This document shows positions 44,847 to 53,870 of a stretch of 64,000 bases of DNA, one piece after another (the stretch's first letter is position 1; each line of letters opens with the position of its first letter). This stretch comes from Loktanella sp. Alg231-35 (lineage in GTDB: Bacteria > Pseudomonadota > Alphaproteobacteria > Rhodobacterales > Rhodobacteraceae): positions 23,271-87,270 of the forward strand of contig NZ_FREV01000010.1 in NCBI RefSeq assembly GCF_900143545.1. The letters are read 5' to 3'. Position numbers and translations under genes: made by a program. The notes under the pieces are model-generated. The model saw only the letters and a list, made by a program, of their open reading frames with translations. It was not told where the DNA came from and did no database searches.

Positions 44847-46046
44847 ATGATGACCGAAACAGGCTTCCCAACCCTGCCCCAAGGGCACAAACGATTTTCC
44901 GTTGAGCAGCTTCTCATTGAAGTTGCACCCGAGCTAGGGATCCGGCCCGGCGCGCTTCAGGCGCTCCTGCATATGATGAAACGGACAAAACCAGACCATT
45001 GGACCAGCCCAGACCGTGAACCGGTCTTCTTTGCTGCTCAGGACGAGACCGCAGCCGCGCTCGGCAAAAGCCGTCGCTCACTCTTTAACATCGAAAAACG
45101 GCTTGAAGAGCTTGGCTTGATCGAGAAACGAGTGAAGGGAAACGGCCAGAGATCAGCTATTGGCGACTGCGGGATCGTCTTTTCCAGATTGATCGCGTTG
45201 GTCCCGGATCTTCTGCGGCTCGCAGAACACCTCAAGACCGAGCGCAAAGAGCACAAAGCGCTTCGCAATCGCCGCAGCACCTATGTGCGATACATCAAGC
45301 AACGCCTCCCAGAGGACGCAGTGAGCGCTCAGGGCGCGATCGGTGCTGTCTTGGAGGCCTTCCAAGCATGGCCGCGTGCAGACGCTCTTTCTCGGCTCTC
45401 AAATGAGCAGCTTGAAGCGCATGTGAACGATGCGCAGGCGTTGTGTACAACATTGGATGAAATCTGTGATTTACATCATGATTCTTCCGGTAAACCGGCA
45501 CAAAACTTCCCGTGCTTTATACAAGAGAACAACCAAAAGATTCACTTAGTAAACTGTAATGTACCCATCGATAAGCGGAACGCGGGTAAACCCGCGCCAG
45601 ACAAATTTAAATCACCTCCGCCTGTCGGCTCCGGCGACTGCTTAGAAAAAAATAATGGAGCAGCAGCCGTCGCACGCAATACTCAATTTTTGTCCCGGTT
45701 GAAACCAGATCACCTTTTCCGTCTTGCCAGTAAGGACATGCAGGCGATGATTTCACAATGTGCTGGTGGATCTTCCGATCTTCGCGAATTCCATTTTCTC
45801 GACGCCGCAGAACGCATGTGCGCCAATCTCGGGATAAACCATTCCGCTTGGGTGCAGGCTGTTCAAACGATGGGGCAAGCGAGTGCGATGATCGCGGTTC
45901 TTCTGCTTGATGCAAACAGAGACCACCCGACTGCGCCGGTCCACAACGTCGGCGGCGCTCTTCGCGCAATGACCCGCCGTTTCCGTGGTGGGGGTCTCAA
46001 TCTCGTCGGGAGTCTGATCGGCCTGTCTCGTCGGCGCGGCCTATGA
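44847..46046 (+). CDS. repC: Plasmid replication initiator RepC (no repA/repB next to it)
   Basis: A 399-residue RepC. N-terminal winged-helix region with FAAQDETAAALGKSRRSLFNIEKRLEELGLIEKR; RNRRSTYVRYIKQRLP in the middle; and the typical C-terminus WVQAVQTMGQASAMIAVLLLDANR with GGALRAMTRRFRGGGLNL. AAGGA precedes the ATG, with a second ATG one codon on. Known: RepC starts plasmid replication at an origin inside its own gene and is limiting for copy number. In repABC plasmids it follows repAB; here only sRNA cassettes and a TrbM-like gene precede it, so this is a solo-RepC replicon, a type reported from Rhodobacteraceae. Confidence 0.88.
   Translation: MMTETGFPTLPQGHKRFSVEQLLIEVAPELGIRPGALQALLHMMKRTKPDHWTSPDREPVFFAAQDETAAALGKSRRSLFNIEKRLEELGLIEKRVKGNGQRSAIGDCGIVFSRLIALVPDLLRLAEHLKTERKEHKALRNRRSTYVRYIKQRLPEDAVSAQGAIGAVLEAFQAWPRADALSRLSNEQLEAHVNDAQALCTTLDEICDLHHDSSGKPAQNFPCFIQENNQKIHLVNCNVPIDKRNAGKPAPDKFKSPPPVGSGDCLEKNNGAAAVARNTQFLSRLKPDHLFRLASKDMQAMISQCAGGSSDLREFHFLDAAERMCANLGINHSAWVQAVQTMGQASAMIAVLLLDANRDHPTAPVHNVGGALRAMTRRFRGGGLNLVGSLIGLSRRRGL
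45487..45596. other. Candidate origin (oriV) inside repC
   Basis: Within repC, an AT-rich linker-coding stretch carries two dyads around TAAA: CCGGTAAACCGG (45487-45498) and CGCGGGTAAACCCGCG (45581-45596). AT-rich DNA with dyads inside the middle of repC is where RepC origins are known to lie. The encoded protein here is a low-complexity linker, in keeping with the DNA being under its own selection. Confidence 0.5.
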
Positions 46047-46142
46047 TGGAGCATAAGCAGTTCGTTGCCGTGTGGCGGTGCCCCAGCCGATATTTGCTTT
46101 CCAAGATCGACTGGCAACATTTGCGCTTCGCGAGGTCGCTGG

Positions 46143-46616
46143 TTAATCAGCCATCGCAAATTTGTCGGCTTCGACCGCAAGGTCAACGACGTGGTGCCAC
46201 AACGTGGCTTCCATCAGGTATTCTGCGTAGTCGATGTCCATCGGCAGCTCGAATTCTTGGCCAAAGAAGTGGTCGTCAAGGTAGGTATCGACATTCCAGA
46301 GGGAGCGCGTGATGTCTGGATGTTCAGCTTCCATCCGCCGGACGCTGTATTCAAACATCTCGTTTGCAAAATCCCGCAGCCGAGTGCGAATTGGGCCCGT
46401 GACGGGCAGCGATTGGATCTTCGGCTCGCCTGCCGTTTCGCGTTGGTGGAGAAGCAAGCTCCAGGATGTCGCGCCGTGCTGTTTTGCGATGTCGTCGAGA
46501 GCCTGGCTGAGTGGGATTTTTTCATCGCGCGCACGCTTTTTTGCGAGACGTTTGAGATAGTGGATTGGTTGTTGGGTCGTCATTTTTTTGAACTTTCCGT
46601 TGCGAGCCAGATTCAC
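46143..46616 (-). CDS. Conserved hypothetical protein (GTG start)
   Basis: A 157-residue protein I do not recognise. The N-terminal half, IHYLKRLAKKRARDEKIPLSQALDDIAKQHGATSWSLL, is a helical module common in small plasmid and phage proteins; the rest is acidic and helical (DTYLDDHFFGQEFELPMDIDYAEYLMEATLWHHVVDLAVE). The GTG at 46616 has a strong AAGGAGGG six bases before it; an ATG 11 codons later lacks one. It is encoded on the strand opposite to repC and downstream of it. Confidence 0.6.
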   Translation of the reverse strand: MNLARNGKFKKMTTQQPIHYLKRLAKKRARDEKIPLSQALDDIAKQHGATSWSLLLHQRETAGEPKIQSLPVTGPIRTRLRDFANEMFEYSVRRMEAEHPDITRSLWNVDTYLDDHFFGQEFELPMDIDYAEYLMEATLWHHVVDLAVEADKFAMAD

Positions 46617-46929
46617 AATCCCTCCTTATGCGAACGCTCGAACAGTCTGTTCGAAAATTTGATATCAGCCCTGTATGCAAATACTTCCCGTTGGAGGGAG
46701 GAGGCGTGGGCCCAGCCTTGATAACAGAGGTAATGGCGCAGACCGTGTTTCTCAAGGTTTTGGCGTCAAAAATTCGCAATACGGTCCCTGTCACACCTAA
46801 AAGGGTGCGACACCGCGCTTTTCAGGTTGCAACCGGCAAGGCCGGCTTCAACCCGGAACACCTACCCTCTGACCGCCCTGCTCTCAGGTGCCATTTCAAA
46901 CGTCTCTGCTCGAGCCATCCGAAATAGCG
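46617..46929. other. Intergenic region, no gene seen
   Basis: No supportable gene. It carries the ribosome binding site and promoter of the minus-strand gene at its left side and leads into folded module A on its right. Confidence 0.4.
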
Positions 46930-47203
46930 TTCACATGGTTGGTCATGAGTGCGGCGATCCGCCCTAACGGGTGTCGATCGCTGGGACAGGGATCGGTGAT
47001 CCCTATACCTTCATGGTCCCTTTGGGGTGCGCGCGCTGCGCGATACGCCACTGCAGGGACGTTGCTTTAGAACCCGCTGGGTTCTCGCGCATGCAACCAA
47101 AATAGACCTCCCCCGTGTCCTCGGCTGCCGCCTGCGGGCCGCACCAGGTCGGTCGATTTAAGTGGCATTTGCTCACTCCGGCACTTCGCCAGTGGGTCAG
47201 GTT
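46930..47203 (+). repeat. Folded upstream module A (homologous to modules B and C)
   Basis: About 270 bases, most similar to module B (60048-60318), especially from 47041 on. It contains hairpins GGGATC-ggt-GATCCC (46989-47003) and GAACCC-gct-GGGTTC (47070-47084), the shared core GTGTCCTCGGC...CGCCTGCGGGCCGCACCA (47116-47146) closed by GACCT/AGGTC, and CTCACT...AGTGGG. It lies 90 bases before the DUF3768 gene. It may be a promoter or leader; see findings. Confidence 0.75.
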
Positions 47204-47290
47204 TTATAGCGACGCCCTTTCAGGGGCTTTGCTCAAAACCAGACAGCAAAAGGGGCAATGACCCCGACCACACCACGAAGGAGAGACCGG

Positions 47291-47686
47291 ATGGCACACG
47301 CCGAAGGCAATTCAAGCAATGAACAGGAACAGGCCGAATTAGCCGCCAAAATCGCAGAACAAAATGATCGTTTTCGCTCTACATGGGGCGCTGATTTCAC
47401 GGTGCCGGGTCAAATTGTACTGACACGCGGGGTGGCTGATCTATCGCCAGCCGCGAAAGCCATCATCATGCAACGGGTCCAGAAGTTCGACACGTTCTGC
47501 GAAGAAAATGATCCACACGGAGATCATACGTTTGGTGCGTTTGATTTCGAGATTGGTGGCAACAGCTACAATCTCTTTTGGAAAATTGACCTCTACGACA
47601 CCGACTACGCAATGGGCAGCGATGACCCATCAGATGTCACGGTGACGCGGCGCGTCCTAACGATCCTGCACGCGCACGAGTGGTAA
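47291..47686 (+). CDS. DUF3768 family protein
   Basis: A 131-residue protein of the DUF3768 family, common on alphaproteobacterial plasmids. Seen: GQIVLTRGVADLS, VQKFDTFCEENDPHGDHTFGAFDFEIGG, LFWKIDLYDTDYAMGSDDPSDVTVTRRVLTIL. Function unknown. I use the ATG at 47291 after GAAGGAGAG. It lies directly downstream of folded module A. Its leader (ACCACGAAGGA before the ATG) is shared with the parB and 135-aa genes. Confidence 0.8.
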   Translation: MAHAEGNSSNEQEQAELAAKIAEQNDRFRSTWGADFTVPGQIVLTRGVADLSPAAKAIIMQRVQKFDTFCEENDPHGDHTFGAFDFEIGGNSYNLFWKIDLYDTDYAMGSDDPSDVTVTRRVLTILHAHEW

Positions 47687-47914
47687 CCCAACAATCCAAC
47701 ATCGAAAGGGGGTGATTTTTTGCCAAATCATCGACTGGAAGAACTGCGTCAAGAAGCAGTCCAACTCATCAAAAAGGGAGGTCTCTCCGCCAAGATCGGC
47801 CTCGCCTTTTTGAAAACCAACGCAGGGCATGACCCCAGACGTCTCACCTCACCAAAGAGGTGGGACGACCTTAACCAGATGACAAAATTCAATCAACCAC
47901 GAAGGAAAATCCCA

Positions 47915-49765
47915 ATGACAAATCAATCAACTCTCTCAGCCGACGCAGCTATCATCTATGCATCGCTGGATCAGCTATACCTGCATGATTTGAACCCGCG
48001 CCAAGAAGTTGAACAGGAGGCAATCGAGACGCTGGCCGACAGCATCAAGACCTGTGGCCTGTTGCAGAACCTTGGCGGATTGCAGGACAAGAATGGCAAG
48101 GTCGGCATCGTGGCCGGTGGTCGGCGCTTGCGTGCGCTGGCTTACCTTGCCGAAGCTGACCCCGCCCAAGAAATGGTGAAATCCATCCCCGTCTTACTGG
48201 CGAAAGATGCATCACAGGCGGAGATGTGGGCCAATGCGGAGAATACAGCCCGGACTGATCTGGACCCAGCCGACGAAATCCGTGCCTATGGCCGGATGGC
48301 AAAGAGCAATGCCAGCGCTGATGACATCGCAAGTGCATTTGGTGTGACAGTTGCTCATGTGAAAGGCCGTCTGAAACTCGCAGGTTTGCCAGAGCAGGCG
48401 CTGGACGCGCTCAAAGCAAAAACCATCAATCTTACAACGGCGCAAAAGCTCACAACAGCGGACGACGAAAAACTGATCTTCGATGTGTTGCGGTTGATCG
48501 ATGAAGGCCAGATCACCAATACAGGCCAGATTGACGGCGTGTTGCATCCGAAGGCAGCCAAATCAACAGAACGCCGCGCGGCATTTGTTGGCACGGCAGC
48601 CTATGAAGCGGCAGGGGGCAAAATCTCCCGTGATCTATTCTCCGAGGACGTGTTCTTTGAAAACCGCGACATTCTAGATGAAATCTTTGCGGCACATCTT
48701 CGCGAGGCTGGTGGTGCAGTCTTGAACGAACAGGGTTGGGCATGGGTCATGACACATGACGAGTCCTTTCTTGGCTGGAACTTCATGGATGAGCACAAGT
48801 TTGAGCGGGTCTATCCAGTTGAGGGCGTGCTGTCCGATGATCTGACCGAACGGTACGAAGAATTGGCCGAACTGGCTGAGGGCGATGTTCTCAATGAAGC
48901 CGGCCAAGCTGAATTGGATGGGCTGCAAGCCGTGCTGGACGGTGACTTTACCGATGCGCAGAAGGCCATTGCCGGTTGCGTGGTCTATGTCGGGAACGGT
49001 GGCAAACGTGAAATCACCGCCGGTTTGATCAAGTCGGAGGACAAGAAAGCAGCCATCGAGGCAGGCATTTTGCAGAAGTCCAACCATGCTGGAAGCGGCG
49101 AAAAGCCACCAAAGAACCCCTACTCGCAAAAACTGCAGGCCGATTTGGACGCAATCAAGCTGGCGTCCCTGCAAAACGCGATGTTGGAGCAGCCCGATCT
49201 GCTAATTGATCTTCTGACTTTCCAATTGAGCGGGATGACAGGGTTCCGCGATGTGTTGGATATCACGCTTGGCCATCCAACGAATGCGCCGTCTACGGAA
49301 ACAGGATTTGAGGTTGATAAGCGTCTGAGCAAACCATCCGCCTCACCTGCGGATCGTTGGAGCGTTGATCTGGCCAAGGCCTTTGCGGCCTTCAAGAAGA
49401 AGGGCAAGAAATTCCGCGATGCTGAGTTGACCCGTCAGCTTTCGAAGTTGCTCACAGGTGGCGACGCTGACTTTGAGGTGCTGCTTGGCAAGAAATCTGA
49501 TGCGGGTATTCGCAAGGTCTGGACGCCAACGGCCGAAAATCTGTTCAAGCGGATTTCCGGACCAATGATGGAAGGCATCTACTGCGATCTTTTGGACCTC
49601 TCCCCCACCGACGAAAAGGCCAAAGCTTTTGCCAAGTTGAAAAAGGGAGAGAAGGCCGACGCGATGGAGGACCTGATCTCTGATCCGACCAAGCAAAAGC
49701 TGCTTGGCGTGACCGAGGCGCAAAAGGCGCGCATTGATGCGTGGGTGCCAGACTACTACGTTTGA
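47915..49765 (+). CDS. ParB-like nuclease/partition domain protein
   Basis: A 616-residue protein. N-terminal ParB/Srx domain: LHDLNPRQ near 24, IVAGGRRLRALAYLAE (65-80) and ENTARTDLDPADEI (109-122), then a helix-turn-helix ASADDIASAFGVTVAHVKGRLKLAGL (133-158). The long C-terminal half is not recognised. The ATG at 47915 follows GAAGGAAAA; an open frame extends 65 codons upstream but includes a hairpin-forming leader. These large ParB-like proteins are typical of plasmid and ICE leading regions and need not act in partition; no parA is beside it. Confidence 0.82.
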   Translation: MTNQSTLSADAAIIYASLDQLYLHDLNPRQEVEQEAIETLADSIKTCGLLQNLGGLQDKNGKVGIVAGGRRLRALAYLAEADPAQEMVKSIPVLLAKDASQAEMWANAENTARTDLDPADEIRAYGRMAKSNASADDIASAFGVTVAHVKGRLKLAGLPEQALDALKAKTINLTTAQKLTTADDEKLIFDVLRLIDEGQITNTGQIDGVLHPKAAKSTERRAAFVGTAAYEAAGGKISRDLFSEDVFFENRDILDEIFAAHLREAGGAVLNEQGWAWVMTHDESFLGWNFMDEHKFERVYPVEGVLSDDLTERYEELAELAEGDVLNEAGQAELDGLQAVLDGDFTDAQKAIAGCVVYVGNGGKREITAGLIKSEDKKAAIEAGILQKSNHAGSGEKPPKNPYSQKLQADLDAIKLASLQNAMLEQPDLLIDLLTFQLSGMTGFRDVLDITLGHPTNAPSTETGFEVDKRLSKPSASPADRWSVDLAKAFAAFKKKGKKFRDAELTRQLSKLLTGGDADFEVLLGKKSDAGIRKVWTPTAENLFKRISGPMMEGIYCDLLDLSPTDEKAKAFAKLKKGEKADAMEDLISDPTKQKLLGVTEAQKARIDAWVPDYYV

Positions 49766-49837
49766 GCCAAAGGGGGCGGCTTACCACCGCCTCCGCCGAA
49801 GCCAAAATTACTGCATTCCTCGTGGTGAGGAAAACTT

Positions 49838-49863
49838 GGCCCCCGTGCGCGGGGGTCCTTTTT
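49838..49863 (+). terminator. Intrinsic terminator after the ParB-like gene
   Basis: GGCCCCCG-tgcg-CGGGGGTCC followed by TTTTT. A strong G+C stem with a T tract, 70 bases after the ParB-like stop. Confidence 0.75.
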
Positions 49864-49888
49864 GAAAGTGAAATCATTGGAGGCAGAC

Positions 49889-50404
49889 ATGAACACGATT
49901 GCGAAATCCGCCCGCCGCGTTTGGAAGTCCGCCCAACTCTACATCGGGTTCCATCGCGATCCCAAAGGTAAGAAACGAGAATCGCCGCACGTTTGGCCAC
50001 CGAAAAATGCACGGGCCACCATTCACGAAGACCCCGATGAACAAGAGGCGTTCCTTGTGGTCAAAAGCGCGGACGGCGACGTGTCACATGACGTTCAAAT
50101 CAAGCTTCGGCCAGATATGATCGTCCTGCGGCGCGACTTCCCGGATGCATGGCAAGGCGTGATTATCGAGAAACACACAATCTCTGTCAAAGTCGGAGGC
50201 GTCTCTATCCGCGTCAACCACGACGGATCAGTCACGCGCGAGGACGGCGAGAGCACAACATGGGTCGAAGCTGATGGCGGCGTTTTGAAAAAGACTGAGT
50301 TTGTTGAGGCGTCTATGTCGTCAGATGGCACAGAATTGACACGTCGCACACCAGATAATCTGACGGCCATCACACCGCGTGGACTGCTCTCCAAAGATCG
50401 CTGA
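49889..50404 (+). CDS. Conserved hypothetical protein
   Basis: A 171-residue soluble protein I do not recognise. The N-terminal 40 residues are basic (SARRVWKSAQLYIGFHRDPKGKKRE); the rest is beta-rich with repeated short strands (DVSHDVQIKLRPDMIVLRRDFP, HTISVKVGGVSIRVNHDGSVTREDG, TTWVEADGGVLKKTEFVEASMS). The ATG at 49889 follows GGAGGCAGAC. It lies just after the ParB terminator, so it has its own promoter or depends on readthrough. Confidence 0.6.
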   Translation: MNTIAKSARRVWKSAQLYIGFHRDPKGKKRESPHVWPPKNARATIHEDPDEQEAFLVVKSADGDVSHDVQIKLRPDMIVLRRDFPDAWQGVIIEKHTISVKVGGVSIRVNHDGSVTREDGESTTWVEADGGVLKKTEFVEASMSSDGTELTRRTPDNLTAITPRGLLSKDR

Positions 50405-50512
50405 ACTTGCATTTGACGGCTGGTCTTGGTGCCCAGTAGGGTCAGGGGACAGGCCCCTGCCCCTCCCGGCCTTGCGCTTTCGCGCGGAAGTGCTTCGCAC
50501 CACTGGCGGCTC

Positions 50513-50540
50513 TTGCTGATTGCCTTCTGTTTGCTATATT
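50513..50540 (+). promoter_or_regulatory. Candidate promoter of the toxin-antitoxin operon
   Basis: TTGCTG (50513-50518) and TATATT (50535-50540) with a 16-base spacer, 75 bases before the antitoxin ATG. Just upstream (50472-50500) is a hairpin-forming stretch TTGCGCTTTCGCGC also found, altered, at 61925. Confidence 0.45.
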
Positions 50541-50614
50541 AGCACCAAATGCACTGAATGCAACACTTGCACCAAGCGCAACTCTATGCTAATCATCCTC
50601 CAAAGGAGATCAAC

Positions 50615-51415
50615 ATGCGGCAACCAAAGATGAGTGCGACACCAGCGGCAACATTGAAAACACTGGGAAACTACGTACAATCTCTAGAAACTGGAGGGGC
50701 CATGAACATACAAACTTCAATCGGCGATCTTTTGGGAAGTCGCGTGGATCATGTTCGTTTGTGGAAAGGCCACAATTCTGGCCGAGAGATTGTGAAAGAA
50801 GTTTCACTTCCGAAGCGAGGCCACAGGCCAGATAGATCCAAACGTGCAAAAAAAGGAGTTGATCCCGATCTGCTAAAGATACTTGATCAGGTTGAAGATC
50901 CCGAAATCTCTGTCGATCTCACCCTTAATATGGAAAATGGTACGGTTTCTCTCGCTGTCGAAATGGAGCCAACCCTTGTTGGACAGGATCTCTCTGCGCT
51001 CACGGGCACTGCCGCTGAGACAGATTTTCCAACGTTTGACGATGAACCCTTTGATGATGAGTTTTGGTCTGCAGACGAGGCTGCCGCGGCATTGGGCGTT
51101 GCAAAATCAACTATCACACGTCGGATCAAGTCCAACGAGCTCATAGGATTTAGGCAATTCAAGAACGCGCTTTATGTACCAAGAGAGCAAGTTGACGGGA
51201 AAACGCTAGTGAGGGGCATAGCAGAGGTCTTGGAAATGTTCAGCTTTGCGCATCACGATGCGTGGCAGTTCCTGACGACCGAGCTTTTTTACGGAGAGCC
51301 GCAATCTCGTCCTTTGGATAAACTCAAAGGCGCAAAGACTGATACTGCCTTGATTGCTTGCCTTGCCGAGATCAAAGTCGCAAAAGAGGGCTTTGACTTC
51401 GGGGATCACATGTGA
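50615..51415 (+). CDS. Xre/MbcA/ParS-type antitoxin with excisionase-like helix-turn-helix
   Basis: A 266-residue protein. Middle: acidic linker (PTFDDEPFDDEFWSADEAA) leading into helix-turn-helix AAALGVAKSTITRRIKSNELIGF near 155-178. C-terminus: toxin-binding domain like DUF2384/MbcA, with WQFLTTELFYGEPQSRPLDKLKGAKTDTALIACLAEI. The first 80 residues are extra compared with simple Xre antitoxins. The ATG at 50615 follows AAAGGAGAT. GTGA overlap with the RES-domain gene makes this a type II toxin-antitoxin pair; the antitoxin should repress its own promoter. Confidence 0.78.
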   Translation: MRQPKMSATPAATLKTLGNYVQSLETGGAMNIQTSIGDLLGSRVDHVRLWKGHNSGREIVKEVSLPKRGHRPDRSKRAKKGVDPDLLKILDQVEDPEISVDLTLNMENGTVSLAVEMEPTLVGQDLSALTGTAAETDFPTFDDEPFDDEFWSADEAAAALGVAKSTITRRIKSNELIGFRQFKNALYVPREQVDGKTLVRGIAEVLEMFSFAHHDAWQFLTTELFYGEPQSRPLDKLKGAKTDTALIACLAEIKVAKEGFDFGDHM

Positions 51416-52050
51416 CGGCATCAAAACTGGCAAGATTGAGCGTACCGCAAAAACGTGCGGTCACGGGGCTGTTTGGTGGGCTGAAGACCGTCCGGCCCCT
51501 CTCTAATTTTGTGCGTATTATGCCGACCACCTATGCCGCCAACCCGCTCAGTTTTGGCTTTGGAAGCAGCCGTTTCAGCCCTCGCCATCTTCCAAGCAGG
51601 CCCACACCGCCCTTGGGGCTGATCTACGGTACAGTCGATGTTGCAACTGGTGTCTTTGAGGCCGTCATAAGAGACAGTTTCGACATTCGCCCCAGCAGAA
51701 TTCTGAGGCCAGCAAACTACAACGCACGTTCGGCAGTTAATTTCTCAACTGCGTCGGGGAACGCACTGACGCTTCTCGATCTAACCAGCGGCAATGCAGC
51801 CCGCTTTGGTGTACCGAGCGATGTGTTGCGCTATTCAAATCACAAGTCCGGCCAATTTTTCTCTGAATTCGTCTATGCTCAAATGCCGGATGTTGACGGT
51901 ATCCTCTACACAAGCCGGTTCACGGAGGCGCTTTGCGTTGCGATTTATGATCGCGGAATCTCAAAACTGACCTCAGGTCCGGGTTCCACGCGCCTGACGC
52001 GCCGGTTGCTCGCGCCTGTTATGGCGCCGTGGAATGTGCAGGTGCTTTAG
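51412..52050 (+). CDS. RES-domain toxin
   Basis: A 212-residue RES-family toxin. Seen: the conserved first Arg in FGSSRFSPRHLP, YGTVDVATGVFEAVIRD with the catalytic Glu, and GQFFSEFVYAQMPDVDGILYTSRFTEALCVAIYDR. Known: RES toxins degrade NAD+. It starts with a GTG inside the antitoxin stop. Some 50 residues at the N-terminus (LARLSVPQKRAVTGLFGGL) precede the domain. Confidence 0.82.
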   Translation: MTASKLARLSVPQKRAVTGLFGGLKTVRPLSNFVRIMPTTYAANPLSFGFGSSRFSPRHLPSRPTPPLGLIYGTVDVATGVFEAVIRDSFDIRPSRILRPANYNARSAVNFSTASGNALTLLDLTSGNAARFGVPSDVLRYSNHKSGQFFSEFVYAQMPDVDGILYTSRFTEALCVAIYDRGISKLTSGPGSTRLTRRLLAPVMAPWNVQVL

Positions 52051-52237
52051 CCTGTGAAATGGCCGAAATTTCGTGGGCTCAAAGAACTTGCGTGACAGGC
52101 TGCGTGACATGCCTTTTGCAAAGGACCTCGTAAGTAATTGAAATTGCTTATCTCTCTCCTTGCAAACAAAATATTCCCTCCTTGTTGTAGTTCTCTTATA
52201 AATGGCGCTGTGTGACACAAGCGAGGAGATAAGGGAT

Positions 52238-53785
52238 ATGGCAGGCGACATCAGTCAGTTTTTGCTCGGAAACGGACCCAGTCTCACTGGAGATATTCTT
52301 CGCCATCTCGAAAACTCTGGCCTGACTGCCGACGCCGCCAGGCAGCGTCTATCTCGCAAGCCTAAGACGATCAAATCGTTGACGGGCATAAGCTTTCCCA
52401 AGAACGCCCGGTTCTACTATCATGAATCGCAGTTTGGAACGCACAGATACTGGGACGGTCTTTTCCGTGCGGTGACCGAAGGTAGCCCGGCGTATGGCCC
52501 GGCAATCGCGGCAATGACATCACACGGCGGCGTTGTTCCCAAGGACTTCTTTCCAATCGTCTCGGGAGCTCCACTCAAACAAAAAAACAAGACGGGAAGT
52601 GACGCCGTGCTGTCCCGTCTGTCGGCTGTAGGACTGCTGCGAGAAAGCAGTCTAGGGGATATGCCAGTTATTTCCCTGAACCATAACTTGCGGGTCTCGG
52701 TGGATTCAACTGGGCTGCCAGCACGTATGACTGTTCAACGCATTCTCTTGGACGCCATTGCCGAATGGGCGCGCAAATTGGGGATGGCGAGCTATGACAA
52801 GATCGCGATCCGCGAACGTGGCAACGCGCTTCCACAATTCGGTACACACACGTTTGACCTATGTGGACCCAGCTACCTCGCGCCGATCACTCGCTATAAG
52901 AGCGGAAAGCCCTCCCCGGGTTTTCTTATATGCGACGTTTTTGTCGGAGATGTTGGTCTCGCAACCGCACGCGGGTTCATTCGAAAGTGCGCAAATTCAC
53001 GCGCCATGAAACGTCTGCCGCCGTTCTTGCCGATCATCGTTGCCAACGGATTTGAACCAGCAGCATTCAAAGAGTTGCGGGCCTACGGCATCATCGCAAC
53101 CAAACCATCTGCGCTGTTTGGGCGAGAGGTTGCACGCGGACTGGCCGGTTTGTTGGAAACGCTGCAGCATGCCAGCGCTATTGCGGCGGCGAATCCCGAA
53201 GTGATTGAGACGCTCTTTGGGCAGCTCGGTCAGATTGAAGGAGCCGCACAGAACCTCCGGGGAGCTTTGTTTGAACTCATCGTCGGTCACATCGTGTCTC
53301 GTGAAGGCGCTATCTCGATCGACATCGGACGCCGCGCACATGTCGCCGAAAACACGAGTTTCGAGATTGACGTGTTTGGCTATGCTGCCCAAGACGTCCG
53401 TTTGATCGAATGCAAAGGTTATGCGCCGACCCACCGCGTTGATGCAGAGGAGGTTGAGGCATGGATCCGAACAAAGGCGCGACGGCTGCACAAACACTTT
53501 CGGGTCGAAGATGCCTACCAAAACCGAGAATTCACCTTTGAGTTTTGGACCTCTGGCGATTTCACCGCAGAAGCTCTGGAGCTTGCGGACCAGGTTTCGG
53601 CAGAAACTGATCGCTACAAGGTGACCCTGCTCAATGGCAGTGAGGTTCGCAAGCGCATTACCAAGGTGAACGCGAAGGGTTTGGGGAAGGTCTTTGATGA
53701 GCACTATGCAAAGCACCCGATCTCTAAACTTGGCCGAAAGTATGAGATTGCCGACCAATTTGGCAGTGTGGTTGAGCCAATTTGA
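52238..53785 (+). CDS. Orphan winged-helix / PD-(D/E)XK nuclease-like protein
   Basis: A 515-residue protein. N-terminal winged helix with LTGDILRHLENSGLTADAARQRLSRK (about 16-41), resembling a regulator of restriction-type proteins; an unrecognised middle; and a C-terminal nuclease-like core: ALFELIVGHIVSREG (Glu near 346), FEIDVFGY (Asp near 377) and LIECKG (near 388-393), the E...D...ExK pattern of PD-(D/E)XK enzymes. The ATG at 52238 follows GGAGATAAGGGAT. No methylase or partner is adjacent except the upstream toxin-antitoxin pair. A solo nuclease effector or restriction-like defence gene is likely; not confirmed. Confidence 0.6.
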   Translation: MAGDISQFLLGNGPSLTGDILRHLENSGLTADAARQRLSRKPKTIKSLTGISFPKNARFYYHESQFGTHRYWDGLFRAVTEGSPAYGPAIAAMTSHGGVVPKDFFPIVSGAPLKQKNKTGSDAVLSRLSAVGLLRESSLGDMPVISLNHNLRVSVDSTGLPARMTVQRILLDAIAEWARKLGMASYDKIAIRERGNALPQFGTHTFDLCGPSYLAPITRYKSGKPSPGFLICDVFVGDVGLATARGFIRKCANSRAMKRLPPFLPIIVANGFEPAAFKELRAYGIIATKPSALFGREVARGLAGLLETLQHASAIAAANPEVIETLFGQLGQIEGAAQNLRGALFELIVGHIVSREGAISIDIGRRAHVAENTSFEIDVFGYAAQDVRLIECKGYAPTHRVDAEEVEAWIRTKARRLHKHFRVEDAYQNREFTFEFWTSGDFTAEALELADQVSAETDRYKVTLLNGSEVRKRITKVNAKGLGKVFDEHYAKHPISKLGRKYEIADQFGSVVEPI

Positions 53786-53870
53786 CCCTCTGGTAAGTTG
53801 CAAACTGCGCATAGCTGCATTGCAGAATAGATGATTGTTGCAGCGCAGCATTAGCGCTAACTTGGTATCA

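Noticed and set aside
46065..46721. 218-codon plus-strand frame
   Set aside because: Antisense to the 157-residue gene, which has a very strong ribosome binding site and helical, plasmid-like sequence.
47720..47914. 65-codon extension of the ParB-like gene
   Set aside because: The start would be TTG with a weak link to the domain; the ATG at 47915 has a good ribosome binding site and the shared ACCACGAAGGA leader.
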